Shown here: in pieces, positions 43,162-51,491 of the stretch
Layout of the letters: each line of letters opens with the position of its first letter
Numbering within the stretch: position 1 is the stretch's first letter
NCBI RefSeq assembly: GCF_016412875.1
Contig: NZ_JAEKPD010000007.1
Coordinates: 124,001 to 188,000 of the forward strand
Reading direction: 5' to 3'
Length of the DNA stretch: 64,000 bases
DNA from: Palleronia pontilimi
Lineage (GTDB): Bacteria > Pseudomonadota > Alphaproteobacteria > Rhodobacterales > Rhodobacteraceae
The notes under the pieces: generated by a model
The model's database searches: none
The model's input: only the letters and a program-made list of their open reading frames with translations
What the model was told of the DNA's origin: nothing
Position numbers and translations under genes: made by a program

Positions 43162-43454
43162 GCATCACCTCCGCCATCGTGCTGTTCGCCGTGATCTGGT
43201 TCATGGTGCTCTTCGTGCTGCTGCCCGTGGGGCTGAGCACCCAGGGCGACGAAGGCCGCGTCCTGAAGGGCACCCATGCGGGCAGCCCGGCGCGCACCGA
43301 CATGTGGCGCAAGGCGCGGCAGGTCACCGTGATCTCGGTGGTGCTCTGGGCGCTGATCGCGGGCGTGATACAGTTCGGCGGAATCAGCGTGCGCGATATC
43401 GACTGGTTCCAGCGGATGGATCCGGTCCCGGCAGCCGGTGAAACAGATGGGTGA
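43158..43454 (+). CDS. DUF1467 family membrane protein
   Basis: This 98-residue protein has two hydrophobic helices (AIVLFAVIWFMVLFVLLPVG and VISVVLWALIAGVIQF) flanking a loop with LSTQGDEGRVLKGTHAGSPA, the DUF1467 signature. It is common next to mce in alphaproteobacteria. It overlaps mce by four bases, and its last 71 bases overlap the convergent EI24 gene. Confidence 0.88.
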   Translation: MSITSAIVLFAVIWFMVLFVLLPVGLSTQGDEGRVLKGTHAGSPARTDMWRKARQVTVISVVLWALIAGVIQFGGISVRDIDWFQRMDPVPAAGETDG

Positions 43455-44112
43455 AGGTCGCCGCCCCCAGCACCGGCACCACTAGCCCCAAGAGCGGCAC
43501 CACCAGCGGCACCGCCATCAGGCAGCCCGCCGCCCAGATCTTTCCCGCGTGGCGGCGGCGCATCTGGCGCGCGCCCTTGGGACCCAGGCGGCGCGCCGCG
43601 ATCAGCTGGAAATACTCGCGCCCCAAAAGGTAGCCGTTCAGGGCGAAGAAGATCAGCGGCGCGAAGGGCGGAAACACCAGGTAAAGCACGAAGGCCGCCA
43701 GGTTCGCCCCCAGCAGGACGCCCAGGAATTTCAGCGCGTCCGTCGCGCCCTCGGACAGCGACAGGCGCGGGGCAGGGGCCAGCGCGGGGTAGTGCCGCGC
43801 CTCGACCGCGTCGGTCACGTCGTCCAGAAAGAGCCCCGTGAAGGCCGAGGCCGTGGGGATCATCAGGAAGCTCGACAGGAACAGCAGCAGCGGCACGGAC
43901 GACCACGACACCACGTCGTCCACCCAGGTGATCGGCCCGATCCAGGGCAGGCTCAGCGTGTCGGGGATCAGCCACGCCACGCCCCAGAAGAAGGCCGCGA
44001 TGAAGCCCGCCAGCAGCGCCAGGGTCAGCCCGACCCCCAGCAGCAGCACCCGCCGGAAGGCCGGATCGCCCATCTGGCCGATGGCGCGGGCGGCGTCGGC
44101 GACGACCCTCAT
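43384..44112 (-). CDS. EI24 domain (CysZ-like) membrane protein
   Basis: This inner-membrane protein of 242 residues has four to five long hydrophobic segments and the EI24/CysZ pattern (LSSFLMIPTASAFTGLFLDD, LVFPPFAPLIFFALNGYLLG, then GREYF). CysZ imports sulfate in some bacteria, but that role cannot be assumed here. The ATG at 44112 overlaps the nitroreductase stop by four bases. The 3' end overlaps the DUF1467 gene by 71 bases. Confidence 0.85.
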   Translation of the reverse strand: MRVVADAARAIGQMGDPAFRRVLLLGVGLTLALLAGFIAAFFWGVAWLIPDTLSLPWIGPITWVDDVVSWSSVPLLLFLSSFLMIPTASAFTGLFLDDVTDAVEARHYPALAPAPRLSLSEGATDALKFLGVLLGANLAAFVLYLVFPPFAPLIFFALNGYLLGREYFQLIAARRLGPKGARQMRRRHAGKIWAAGCLMAVPLVVPLLGLVVPVLGAATFTHLFHRLPGPDPSAGTSRYRAR

Positions 44113-44687
44113 GCGCTGATCCAGCTCACCTTGGCGTCCATGTCGGGGCGCGGGCGCTCGGGCGGGGCGCTGGTCTCGGTGCCCATGTGGATGAAGCCCG
44201 CGATCCATTCGCCGTCGGCCAGGCCCAGCCCGTCGCGCGCGAAGACCGGATCGTGCGACGCCCAGCCGCTCAGCCAGTTGGCGCCCCACCCGGCGGCAAG
44301 TGCCGCGTTCAGAAGCTGCAGGCAGACGGCACCCGCCGACAGCGCCTGCTCGCGCTCGGGCACCTTGGGCGACGGTGCGGGGCAGGCGATGACGGCGACC
44401 GCCAACATCGCATCCGCGTATTGCTTCACCTGCTTGGCGATTTCCTCTGGCGTCTTTTGCAGCGCCAGGCCACGGTCGGGCACCAGCTGCGCCAGGCGCA
44501 TCAGCGCGGCCCCCTCCAGCACGAGCAGGCGCCAGGGCTCGAGCTTGCCGTGATCCGGGCTGCGCAAACCCGCCTGCAGGATCGGCTCCAGCGCCGCGCG
44601 GTCGGGCACCGGCAGACCCAGCGTCTTGGCGGGGCGCGAGCGGCGCGTCAGAAGGAAGTCGAGCGCGGCGGGGTTCGGGTCGGGCAT
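44109..44687 (-). CDS. nitroreductase family protein (YdjA-like)
   Basis: This FMN-dependent oxidoreductase of 192 residues has the N-terminal motif TRRSRPAKTLG, the LRSPDHGKLEPWRLLVLEG segment and the C-terminal GFIHMGTETS, close to the single-domain YdjA group. The start at 44687 gives MPDPNPAALDFLL. It is translationally coupled to the EI24 gene. Substrate unknown. Confidence 0.9.
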   Translation of the reverse strand: MPDPNPAALDFLLTRRSRPAKTLGLPVPDRAALEPILQAGLRSPDHGKLEPWRLLVLEGAALMRLAQLVPDRGLALQKTPEEIAKQVKQYADAMLAVAVIACPAPSPKVPEREQALSAGAVCLQLLNAALAAGWGANWLSGWASHDPVFARDGLGLADGEWIAGFIHMGTETSAPPERPRPDMDAKVSWISA

Positions 44688-44778
44688 CGGTGTCGTGTCC
44701 TCGGTCCTGGCGTCCCGGCTGCGGGGCGTGGGTATCATGTCGGGCCGCGCGTGGGGCGGGTCAAGCCCACCGACGCGC

Positions 44779-46047
44779 CTAGCCGTCCAGCGCCCGCCAG
44801 CCGATATCGCGGCGGAAGAAGCCGCCCGGCCAGTCGATGGCGTCGCACATGGCATAGGCCCGCGCGCGCGCCTGCTGCAGATCCTGGCCCCGCGCGGTCA
44901 CGTTCAGCACGCGCCCGCCGCTGGCGACGAGCTTGCCGTCCCGCAAAGCCGTGCCCGCGTGGAACACCATCTGCGACGAGGTGCCGGTCAGCGCCTCGAG
45001 CCCGCCGATGGGCGTGCCCTTCTCGTAGCTGCCGGGATAGCCCTCGGCCGCCATCACCACCGTCAGCGCGTGATCGTCGGCCCAGTTCACGCGCGCCTCG
45101 GCCAGCCTGCCTTCGGCGCAGGCCTGCATCAGGTCCAGCGCCTGCGCACCCAGCCGCATCATCAGCACCTGCGCCTCGGGATCGCCGAACCGGGCGTTGA
45201 ACTCCACCAGCCGTGGCTGGCCGTCCGCGATCATCAGCCCCGCGTAAAGCACCCCGCTGTAGGGCGTGCCGCGCCGGGCCAGCTCGTCGACGACGGGACG
45301 GATGATCCGGTCGAGCGCGCGCTCGGCCACCGCGTCCGTCATCACCGGCGCCGGGGAATAGGCCCCCATGCCGCCCGTGTTCGGACCGGTGTCGCCTTCG
45401 CCCACGCGCTTGTGGTCTTGCGCGGTGCCGATGGGCAGCACGTCCGTCCCGTCCACCAGAACGAAGAACGACGCCTCTTCGCCCTGCATGAACTCCTCGA
45501 TCACCACCGACGCGCCCGCCGCGCCGAACTGGCCGCCCAGGATGTCGTCGATGGCGGCGTGGGCCGCGTCCACCGTCTCGGCCACGATGACGCCCTTGCC
45601 CGCGGCCAGCCCGTCGGCCTTCACGACGATGGGCGCGCCCTGGGCCGTCACGTAGTCGCGCGCAGCATCCGCATCGTCGAAGCGCGCCCAGGCGGCGGTG
45701 GGCGCGCCCGCCACGTCGCAGAGCTCCTTGGTGAAGGTCTTCGAGGTCTCGACCATGGCCGCGTCGGCATTGGGCCCGAAGACCGTCACGCCCGAAGCGC
45801 GCAGCAGGTCCGCCACGCCCTTGGCCAGCGGCGCCTCGGGCCCGATGATGACGAAATCGACGGCATTCTCGGCCACGAACCACGCCACCGTCTCGGCGTC
45901 CTCGATGTCGAGCTTGGCGACCTCGGCGATCCCGGCGATGCCCGCATTGCCCGGCGCCACGATCAGCCTGTCGCATTTGGGATTCTGCAGCGCCGCCCAG
46001 GCCAGCGCATGCTCGCGCCCGCCGCTGCCAAGGATCAGGATGTTCAT
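44779..46047 (-). CDS. purD: phosphoribosylamine-glycine ligase
   Basis: PurD performs the second step of purine synthesis, forming glycinamide ribonucleotide with ATP. The 422-residue ATP-grasp protein starts MNILILGSGGREHALAWA and has VVKADGLAAGKGVIVA, HKRVGEGDTGPNTGGMGAYS and FNARFGDPE, all standard. The ATG at 46047 leaves a gap to the divergent small gene that holds a copy of the dispersed 24-bp repeat. Confidence 0.97.
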   Translation of the reverse strand: MNILILGSGGREHALAWAALQNPKCDRLIVAPGNAGIAGIAEVAKLDIEDAETVAWFVAENAVDFVIIGPEAPLAKGVADLLRASGVTVFGPNADAAMVETSKTFTKELCDVAGAPTAAWARFDDADAARDYVTAQGAPIVVKADGLAAGKGVIVAETVDAAHAAIDDILGGQFGAAGASVVIEEFMQGEEASFFVLVDGTDVLPIGTAQDHKRVGEGDTGPNTGGMGAYSPAPVMTDAVAERALDRIIRPVVDELARRGTPYSGVLYAGLMIADGQPRLVEFNARFGDPEAQVLMMRLGAQALDLMQACAEGRLAEARVNWADDHALTVVMAAEGYPGSYEKGTPIGGLEALTGTSSQMVFHAGTALRDGKLVASGGRVLNVTARGQDLQQARARAYAMCDAIDWPGGFFRRDIGWRALDG

Positions 46048-46121
46048 CGCGCCGCCCCCCAAATCGCCGTCGCCGACCGAATACGCGCGCCACGCCGCGA
46101 TTGGAAGCGCCTCGTCCCGGG

Positions 46122-46145
46122 CTTCATCTTTCCCCAAATACCTGG
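46122..46145 (-). repeat. dispersed 24-bp repeat, reverse orientation
   Basis: On the reverse strand the copy reads CCAGGTATTTGGGGAAAGAT followed by GAAG. It lies between purD and the small Cys-rich gene, which are divergently transcribed. Confidence 0.75.
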
Positions 46146-46215
46146 ACCCCGTCGCGAGCGACCGGCGCAACCACCGGCAGGACTCGCGCGTTCGACCCCG
46201 AAACGGAGATCCCAG

Positions 46216-46416
46216 ATGAAATACTACGTCAACACCGACGAGCGCGACGACGGCAGCCACGCCATGCATTCCGAGGCCTGCCAGTTCCTGCCCAACCCCG
46301 AGAACCGCAAGGCGCTGGGCGACTACGCCAATTGCGACACCGGGCTGAAGCACGCGCGCGAACAGTACGACAAGGTGACGCCCTGCCAGACCTGCTGCGC
46401 GGACTGCTCGGATTGA
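46216..46416 (+). CDS. small Cys-rich cytoplasmic protein, widespread unknown family
   Basis: This 66-residue protein begins MKYYVNTDERDDGSHAMHSE and ends CQTCCADCSD. Six cysteines include a CxxCC..C cluster that could bind a metal, together with the earlier H and C residues (MHSEACQFLP; LGDYANCDTG). I recall the same MxYYVN...LGDY...C..CC..C pattern in unnamed short proteins of many bacteria. A GGAG site precedes the ATG. Function unknown. Confidence 0.8.
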   Translation: MKYYVNTDERDDGSHAMHSEACQFLPNPENRKALGDYANCDTGLKHAREQYDKVTPCQTCCADCSD

Positions 46417-46453
46417 GCTTTTCGTGCCCCGGGCGCCCCGCTAGAACGGTCCC

Positions 46454-48001
46454 ATGGACCTGATCGACGACCCGCAACCGGGCGAGAACGCGCACGAATA
46501 CACCGTCTCGGAAATCTCGAGCGCGGTAAAGCGCGTGCTCGAAGGCGAATTCGGCCGCGTCCGGGTGCGTGGCGAGGTGGGGCGCGTCTTCGTCGCACGC
46601 TCGGGGCATCTCTACTTCGACATCAAGGACGACCGGAACGTGCTGGCCTCAGTCGCGTGGAAGGGGCAGGTCGCGTCACTCGCCACCAAGCCCGAAGAGG
46701 GGATGGAGGTCGTCGCCACCGGTCGGCTGACCACCTTCGGCTCGCAGTCGAAATACCAGCTGAACGTGGACGATCTGCGGCCCGCGGGCGTCGGCGCACT
46801 GATGGCGATGCTCGAGCAGCGCAAGAAGGCCCTGGCCGCCGAAGGGCTCTTCGACGAGTCGCGCAAGCGCCCGCTGCCCTTCCTACCAGACGTGATCGGC
46901 GTCGTCACCTCGCCCTCGGGGGCGGTGATCCGCGACATCCTGCACCGCCTGCGCGACCGCTTTCCGCGCAAGGTGCTGGTCTGGCCCGTGGCCGTGCAGG
47001 GCCGCGACTGCGCCCCCCAGGTCGCCCGCGCCATCGCCGGGTTCAATGCGCTCACCCCCGGCGGCCCGCTGCCGCGGCCCGACCTCATCATCGTGGCCCG
47101 CGGCGGCGGCTCGATCGAGGATCTGTGGGGCTTCAACGAGGAAGCCGTCACCCGCGCGGCGGCGGCCAGCGACATCCCCCTGATCTCGGCCGTGGGGCAC
47201 GAAACCGACACCACGCTGATCGACTACGCCTCGGACAAGCGCGCGCCCACCCCCACCGCCGCCGCCGAGCTGGCGGTGCCGGTGCGGCTGGAACTGCAGG
47301 CCTGGCTCGACGGGCAGGGCGCCCGCCTGTCGCGCGGCCTGAGCCGGACGATAACCGACCGCCGCCAGCGCGTGGCCGACCTGGCCCGCGCCCTGCCGCG
47401 GCCCGAGACGCTGCTGTCGGCCGCGCGCCAACGGCTCGACCTGGCCGAGCACCGGCTCGACGCGGGCCTGCGCGGCACCGTGGCGCTGCGCCGCGCGCGC
47501 CTGTCGGAACTGTCGGGCGGGCTGCGCCCCGCGACCCTGCGCCAGGGGCTCGCCGACAAGCGCCGTCGCGCGGACCAGACCGCCGCGCGCCTGGGCCCGC
47601 TGCTGCGCCGCGCGGCCGCCCAGCGACGCGAGCGGCTGGACCAGCTGACGCGGCAACTGGCCCGTCTCGCCCCCACCCGTGACGCGGCACGGCAGCGCCG
47701 ACACTTGGACGACCTGCAAACCCGCATGGCCCGCGCCACCCAGCGCCGCCTCGACACCGAGCGCCGCCGCTTGGGCACTCTCGACCGGCTGCATGCCAGC
47801 CTGGGCTACCAGGCGACGCTCGAACGGGGCTACGCGGTGGTCCGCGGCGACGGCGCCGTCGTCACCACCGCGAAATCCGCGAAGAAAGCCCGCGCCATCG
47901 AGATCGAGTTCCGCGATGGCCGCATGACACCCGGCGCCGCGCCCGATCCCAAACCCGCCCGCAAGAAGACCCCGCCCCCCGAACAGGGCACGCTTCTCTA
48001 G
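46454..48001 (+). CDS. xseA: exodeoxyribonuclease VII large subunit
   Basis: XseA, with the small subunit XseB, degrades single-stranded DNA. The 515-residue protein has an N-terminal OB fold ([20 protein letters not shown]), the catalytic region with [33 protein letters not shown] and [11 protein letters not shown], and a long Arg-rich coiled coil (residues about 280-440). The C-terminus is basic. CTAGAAC stands 13 bases before the ATG. Confidence 0.95.
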   Translation: MDLIDDPQPGENAHEYTVSEISSAVKRVLEGEFGRVRVRGEVGRVFVARSGHLYFDIKDDRNVLASVAWKGQVASLATKPEEGMEVVATGRLTTFGSQSKYQLNVDDLRPAGVGALMAMLEQRKKALAAEGLFDESRKRPLPFLPDVIGVVTSPSGAVIRDILHRLRDRFPRKVLVWPVAVQGRDCAPQVARAIAGFNALTPGGPLPRPDLIIVARGGGSIEDLWGFNEEAVTRAAAASDIPLISAVGHETDTTLIDYASDKRAPTPTAAAELAVPVRLELQAWLDGQGARLSRGLSRTITDRRQRVADLARALPRPETLLSAARQRLDLAEHRLDAGLRGTVALRRARLSELSGGLRPATLRQGLADKRRRADQTAARLGPLLRRAAAQRRERLDQLTRQLARLAPTRDAARQRRHLDDLQTRMARATQRRLDTERRRLGTLDRLHASLGYQATLERGYAVVRGDGAVVTTAKSAKKARAIEIEFRDGRMTPGAAPDPKPARKKTPPPEQGTLL

Positions 48002-48003
48002 TC

Positions 48004-48028
48004 CTTCATCTTTTCACAAATATCCCGG
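48004..48028 (-). repeat. dispersed 24-25 bp repeat, reverse orientation
   Basis: On the reverse strand the copy reads CCGGGATATTTGTGAAAAGA followed by TGAAG. It starts three bases after the xseA stop, between two convergent genes. Confidence 0.65.
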
Positions 48029-48062
48029 GGAGCGCGAGGGGCAGCGCCCCTCGCTCCGCCGC

Positions 48063-48455
48063 TCAAACCCCCAGGGCCGGTCCCGGACATTTCAGCGGCT
48101 CGTCGCTGGCGCGGGTCTCATACAGGTCCGCTCCGGGCGGATCGTCGCCGAATCGCGCCCGCAATCCGCCGTCGTCCAGGAAGAACGTCCAGCATTGCGG
48201 GCCCGTGCCGTCGGTGTATTCGAAACAGATCTGGTCGCCCTGCGGATACCAGGTGCCTTCCTTGCACTCGTCGTCCAGGAACGACCAGCGGACTTCGCGG
48301 CCCGGATGGTATTCCTCGATCCCGTAGGACACGCCGCCCGACGCGTAATAAAGCGTCTTGCCCTCCACGTAGGCTTCGAATTCGGCCGCGGTCATGGGCG
48401 TTTCGGCCAGGGCGGGCGCGGCGCAGAGCAGCAGGGACAGGATCAAGTGTTTCAT
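48063..48455 (-). CDS. exported protein of unknown function
   Basis: This 130-residue protein has a clear signal peptide (MKHLILSLLLCAAPALAE). The mature part carries MTAAEFEAYVEGKTLYY, a Trp-containing core (VRWSFLDDECKEGTWY; CWTFFLDDGGLRARF) and about three cysteines, likely forming a disulfide. I recall similar short exported proteins in Rhodobacteraceae without an assigned role. It converges with xseA. Confidence 0.8.
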   Translation of the reverse strand: MKHLILSLLLCAAPALAETPMTAAEFEAYVEGKTLYYASGGVSYGIEEYHPGREVRWSFLDDECKEGTWYPQGDQICFEYTDGTGPQCWTFFLDDGGLRARFGDDPPGADLYETRASDEPLKCPGPALGV

Positions 48456-48498
48456 AGCACTCAGGATGCCACAGGGGCGCGCGCGATGCCAGTCGCCG

Positions 48499-49548
48499 TC
48501 AGGCCGCATCGGCCGATGCGCGCGCGGCCCAGGCCTGCGCGCGCCGGTCCATCATCCGCCGCCACAGCGGCGGCACGCAGGCCACGCAGGCCATCACCGG
48601 CAGCGAGCGGGGCAGGCGCGGCGCCACGTCCCGCGGTGGCAGCGTCAGTTGCGGGAACGGGCGCGCGGGATGGGCGTGGTGGTCGGAATGGCGCGGCGCG
48701 TGCAGCATCAGCGCGCCCGAATACCAATGCGGCGCGTTCCAGCTATGGGCCGAGCCCACCGGCGCATAGCGGCCCGGCGCGATCTCGGCGCGCTGCAGCC
48801 CGTAATGCTGGACGTAATCCGACATCAGCAATTGCAGCTGCGCGCAGGCGGCCAGCGCCAGGTAGACCAGCACCCCGCCGGGGCCCGCCACCCAGGCCGC
48901 CAGCGCGCAGAAGCCCAGCGCGCCGCCCACGTAGAAGATATAGGGATCGTGCCGCCACCAGCCCGCGCCGTGGCGCGCCTGCAGCATCCGCGCCTCGGCC
49001 CGTTGGCCCGCGACGAAGCCGCCGATCCAGGCGCGCGGCACGTAGGCGAAGAAGCTTTCGCCCAGCCTAGCCGTCGCGGGATCCTTCGGCGTCGCCACGT
49101 GGGTGTGGTGCACCTTCGGATGGGCCGAGGCGTGGTGGCCGTAAAGCACCGACACGAACAGCAGCTTGCCCAAGCTCCGCAACCCGCGCTGCGGCCTGTG
49201 GATCAGCTCGTGGGCGTTGGAATTGCCGACCTGCCCCAGCCAAAGCGCCGCGGCGGCGAACAGCAGCGCCCGGTCGGCGACGGGCGTGGTGGCGCGCGAC
49301 AGGTGCCAGACCATGGCCGCCAGAAGCACCAGCTGTCCCACGCCCAGCACGACGGCCAGACCCGTGTCGGCGGGAAACTCGACACCCTCGTCGCTGTCCA
49401 AATCGGCCCCCAGCCGGTCCAGCAGTCGGACCACCAGCGTCATGCTCAGTAGCGCCAGCACCGGCCAGGCGCCCGACCAGATCACCCCGGCACAAAGACA
49501 GATCAGCGGCAGCAGCGTGGCCACCCAGAAGGCCGGTTTCGGACCCAT
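48499..49548 (-). CDS. AlkB-like membrane di-iron monooxygenase/desaturase
   Basis: This 349-residue integral membrane protein carries the histidine boxes of alkane 1-monooxygenase-type enzymes: NSNAHELIHR, then GHHASAHPKVHHTHVATP with KDPATARLGESFFA, and LHAPRHSDHHAHP. About six hydrophobic helices flank them. Such enzymes hydroxylate alkanes, xylenes or fatty acyl chains with a rubredoxin partner. No rubredoxin gene is nearby. The start at 49548 (MGPKPAFWVATLL) is chosen over longer frames. Substrate unknown. Confidence 0.85.
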   Translation of the reverse strand: MGPKPAFWVATLLPLICLCAGVIWSGAWPVLALLSMTLVVRLLDRLGADLDSDEGVEFPADTGLAVVLGVGQLVLLAAMVWHLSRATTPVADRALLFAAAALWLGQVGNSNAHELIHRPQRGLRSLGKLLFVSVLYGHHASAHPKVHHTHVATPKDPATARLGESFFAYVPRAWIGGFVAGQRAEARMLQARHGAGWWRHDPYIFYVGGALGFCALAAWVAGPGGVLVYLALAACAQLQLLMSDYVQHYGLQRAEIAPGRYAPVGSAHSWNAPHWYSGALMLHAPRHSDHHAHPARPFPQLTLPPRDVAPRLPRSLPVMACVACVPPLWRRMMDRRAQAWAARASADAA

Positions 49549-49742
49549 CCGAACTCTCCCGGTTGCAAACCGCGCGACCATGCCACGAAAGGCCGGGCCG
49601 GGATAGTCCGCGCGACATCGTGGCCGCGCGGGATGATTTCGCCGACCCCCGCCTTTTGTGATCGCCCATGCGTCGCTTTTGGGTGGAGCGTGCAGCCCAT
49701 GGCGCGCTATCCCTTGGGCCACGGCAGCAGAAAGGCGGCACC

Positions 49743-51425
49743 ATGCTCGACAACAAGGACGGCGTCTGGAAACGCGGGCGGGGCAAGGGCCGGGTCACGC
49801 CGAAGGGGCGCCAGCTCGACGACGACGCCTGGTCGCAAGTGCGCGCGCTGCTGGGCGACCGGCCCCGCGACCGCGACATGCTGATCGAGTTCCTGCATCT
49901 CATCCAGGATGAATACGGCCACTTGAGCGCCGCGCACCTGCGCGCGCTGGGCGAAGAGATGAAGCTGCCCCAGGCCGAGCTGTGGGAGGTCGCGAGCTTC
50001 TACGCCCATTTCGACCTGGTGAAGGAAGGCGAGGCACCGCCGCCCGCGCTGACCGTGCGGGTCTGCGATTCGCTGGCCTGCGAGCTGGCCGGGGCGCAGG
50101 CGCTGAAACAGGCGCTGAAAGACGGGTTCGATCCGTCCGAGCTGCGCGTGCTGCGCGCGCCCTGCATGGGCCGCTGCGACACCGCCCCGGTGGTCGAGCT
50201 GGGCCACAACCACCTGGACTTCGCGACCCCCGAAATGGTGCGCGACGCCATCGCCACCGGCGACACCCATGTGCACATTCCCGACTATGAAGGGCTGGAT
50301 GCCTACCGCCAAGACGGCGGTTACAGCACTTATGCGACATTGCGCGATAGCGGCGACTGGGAAGAGGTGCAGCAGAGCCTGCTCGATGCGGGCGTGCGCG
50401 GACTGGGCGGCGCGGGCTTTCCCACGGGCAAGAAATGGGGCTTCGTGCGCGCCAATGCGGGCCCGCGCCTGATGGCCGTCAACGCCGACGAGGGCGAGCC
50501 GGGCACCTTCAAGGACCGCGCGGTGATGGAGACCGCGCCGCACCTGATGTTCGAAGGCATGCTGATCGCCGCCTGGGCGGTCGAGGCCGAGCGGATCTAC
50601 ATCTATATGCGCGACGAATACCCGGCCTCGGTCGAGATCCTGCGCCGCGAGATCGCCGCGCTGGAAGACGCCGGCATCGTCGAGCCTGGCTACCTGGTCC
50701 TGCGCCGCGGCGCGGGCAGCTATATCTGCGGCGAAGAAAGCGCGATGATCGAATCGCTGGAAGGCAAGCGCGGCTATCCGCGCCACCGCCCGCCCTATGT
50801 CGCGCAAGTGGGCCTGTTCGGGCGGCCGACGCTCGTGAACAATGTCGAAACGCTCTACTGGGTCACCCGCGTGCTGCGCGAGGGCAAGAAGATCCTGACC
50901 GGCGTGGAAAAGAACGGCCGCAAGGGGCTGCGCAGCTATTCGGTGTCGGGCCGCGTCGCCAAGCCCGGCGTCCATGTCCTGCCCGCGGGATCGACGATCA
51001 CCGACATCATCGCCGCGGCGGGCGGCATGGCCGAGGGCCATATATTCAAGGCCTACCAGCCGGGTGGCCCGTCCTCGGGCCTGCTGCCCGCGTCGATGGA
51101 CGACATCCCCATGGATTTCGACTGCCTGCAGGAGCACGGCACCTTCATCGGCTCGGCCGCCGTGGTGGTGCTGTCGGACCAGGATAGCGCCCGCGCCGCC
51201 GCGCTGAACATGCTGCGCTTCTTCGAGGATGAAAGCTGCGGCCAGTGCACGCCGTGCCGCAACGGCTGCGAAAAGGCCGTCAAGCTGATGCAGGCGGATC
51301 GCTGGGACACCGAGCTTCTGGACGATCTGTGCACCGTGATGACCGACGCGTCGATCTGCGGGCTGGGGCAGGCGGCGCCGAACCCGATTCGGCTGGTGAT
51401 GAAGCACTTCCCCGACGAGATCTGA
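49743..51425 (+). CDS. NuoE-NuoF-like fusion, formate dehydrogenase beta-type (FdsG-FdsB)
   Basis: This 560-residue diaphorase-type protein has an N-terminal NuoE/FdsG domain with [2Fe-2S] ligands C108, C113, C141 and C145. A NuoF/FdsB domain follows with GLGGAGFPTGKKWGF (NADH site), NADEGEPGTFKDR (FMN site) and ESCGQCTPCRNGC ... ICGLG for a [4Fe-4S] cluster. Fused forms are known as the beta subunit of NAD-dependent formate dehydrogenase. No alpha (Mo) subunit gene is adjacent: an AlkB-like gene is divergent upstream and ftsY follows. It may serve a complex encoded elsewhere. Confidence 0.9.
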   Translation: MLDNKDGVWKRGRGKGRVTPKGRQLDDDAWSQVRALLGDRPRDRDMLIEFLHLIQDEYGHLSAAHLRALGEEMKLPQAELWEVASFYAHFDLVKEGEAPPPALTVRVCDSLACELAGAQALKQALKDGFDPSELRVLRAPCMGRCDTAPVVELGHNHLDFATPEMVRDAIATGDTHVHIPDYEGLDAYRQDGGYSTYATLRDSGDWEEVQQSLLDAGVRGLGGAGFPTGKKWGFVRANAGPRLMAVNADEGEPGTFKDRAVMETAPHLMFEGMLIAAWAVEAERIYIYMRDEYPASVEILRREIAALEDAGIVEPGYLVLRRGAGSYICGEESAMIESLEGKRGYPRHRPPYVAQVGLFGRPTLVNNVETLYWVTRVLREGKKILTGVEKNGRKGLRSYSVSGRVAKPGVHVLPAGSTITDIIAAAGGMAEGHIFKAYQPGGPSSGLLPASMDDIPMDFDCLQEHGTFIGSAAVVVLSDQDSARAAALNMLRFFEDESCGQCTPCRNGCEKAVKLMQADRWDTELLDDLCTVMTDASICGLGQAAPNPIRLVMKHFPDEI

Positions 51426-51491
51426 GGCCCGCGCGGCTTTTCACCGGCGCAAGGGTGTCCTAAGTGACACCCAAGCCCGGAGGCCACGCCC

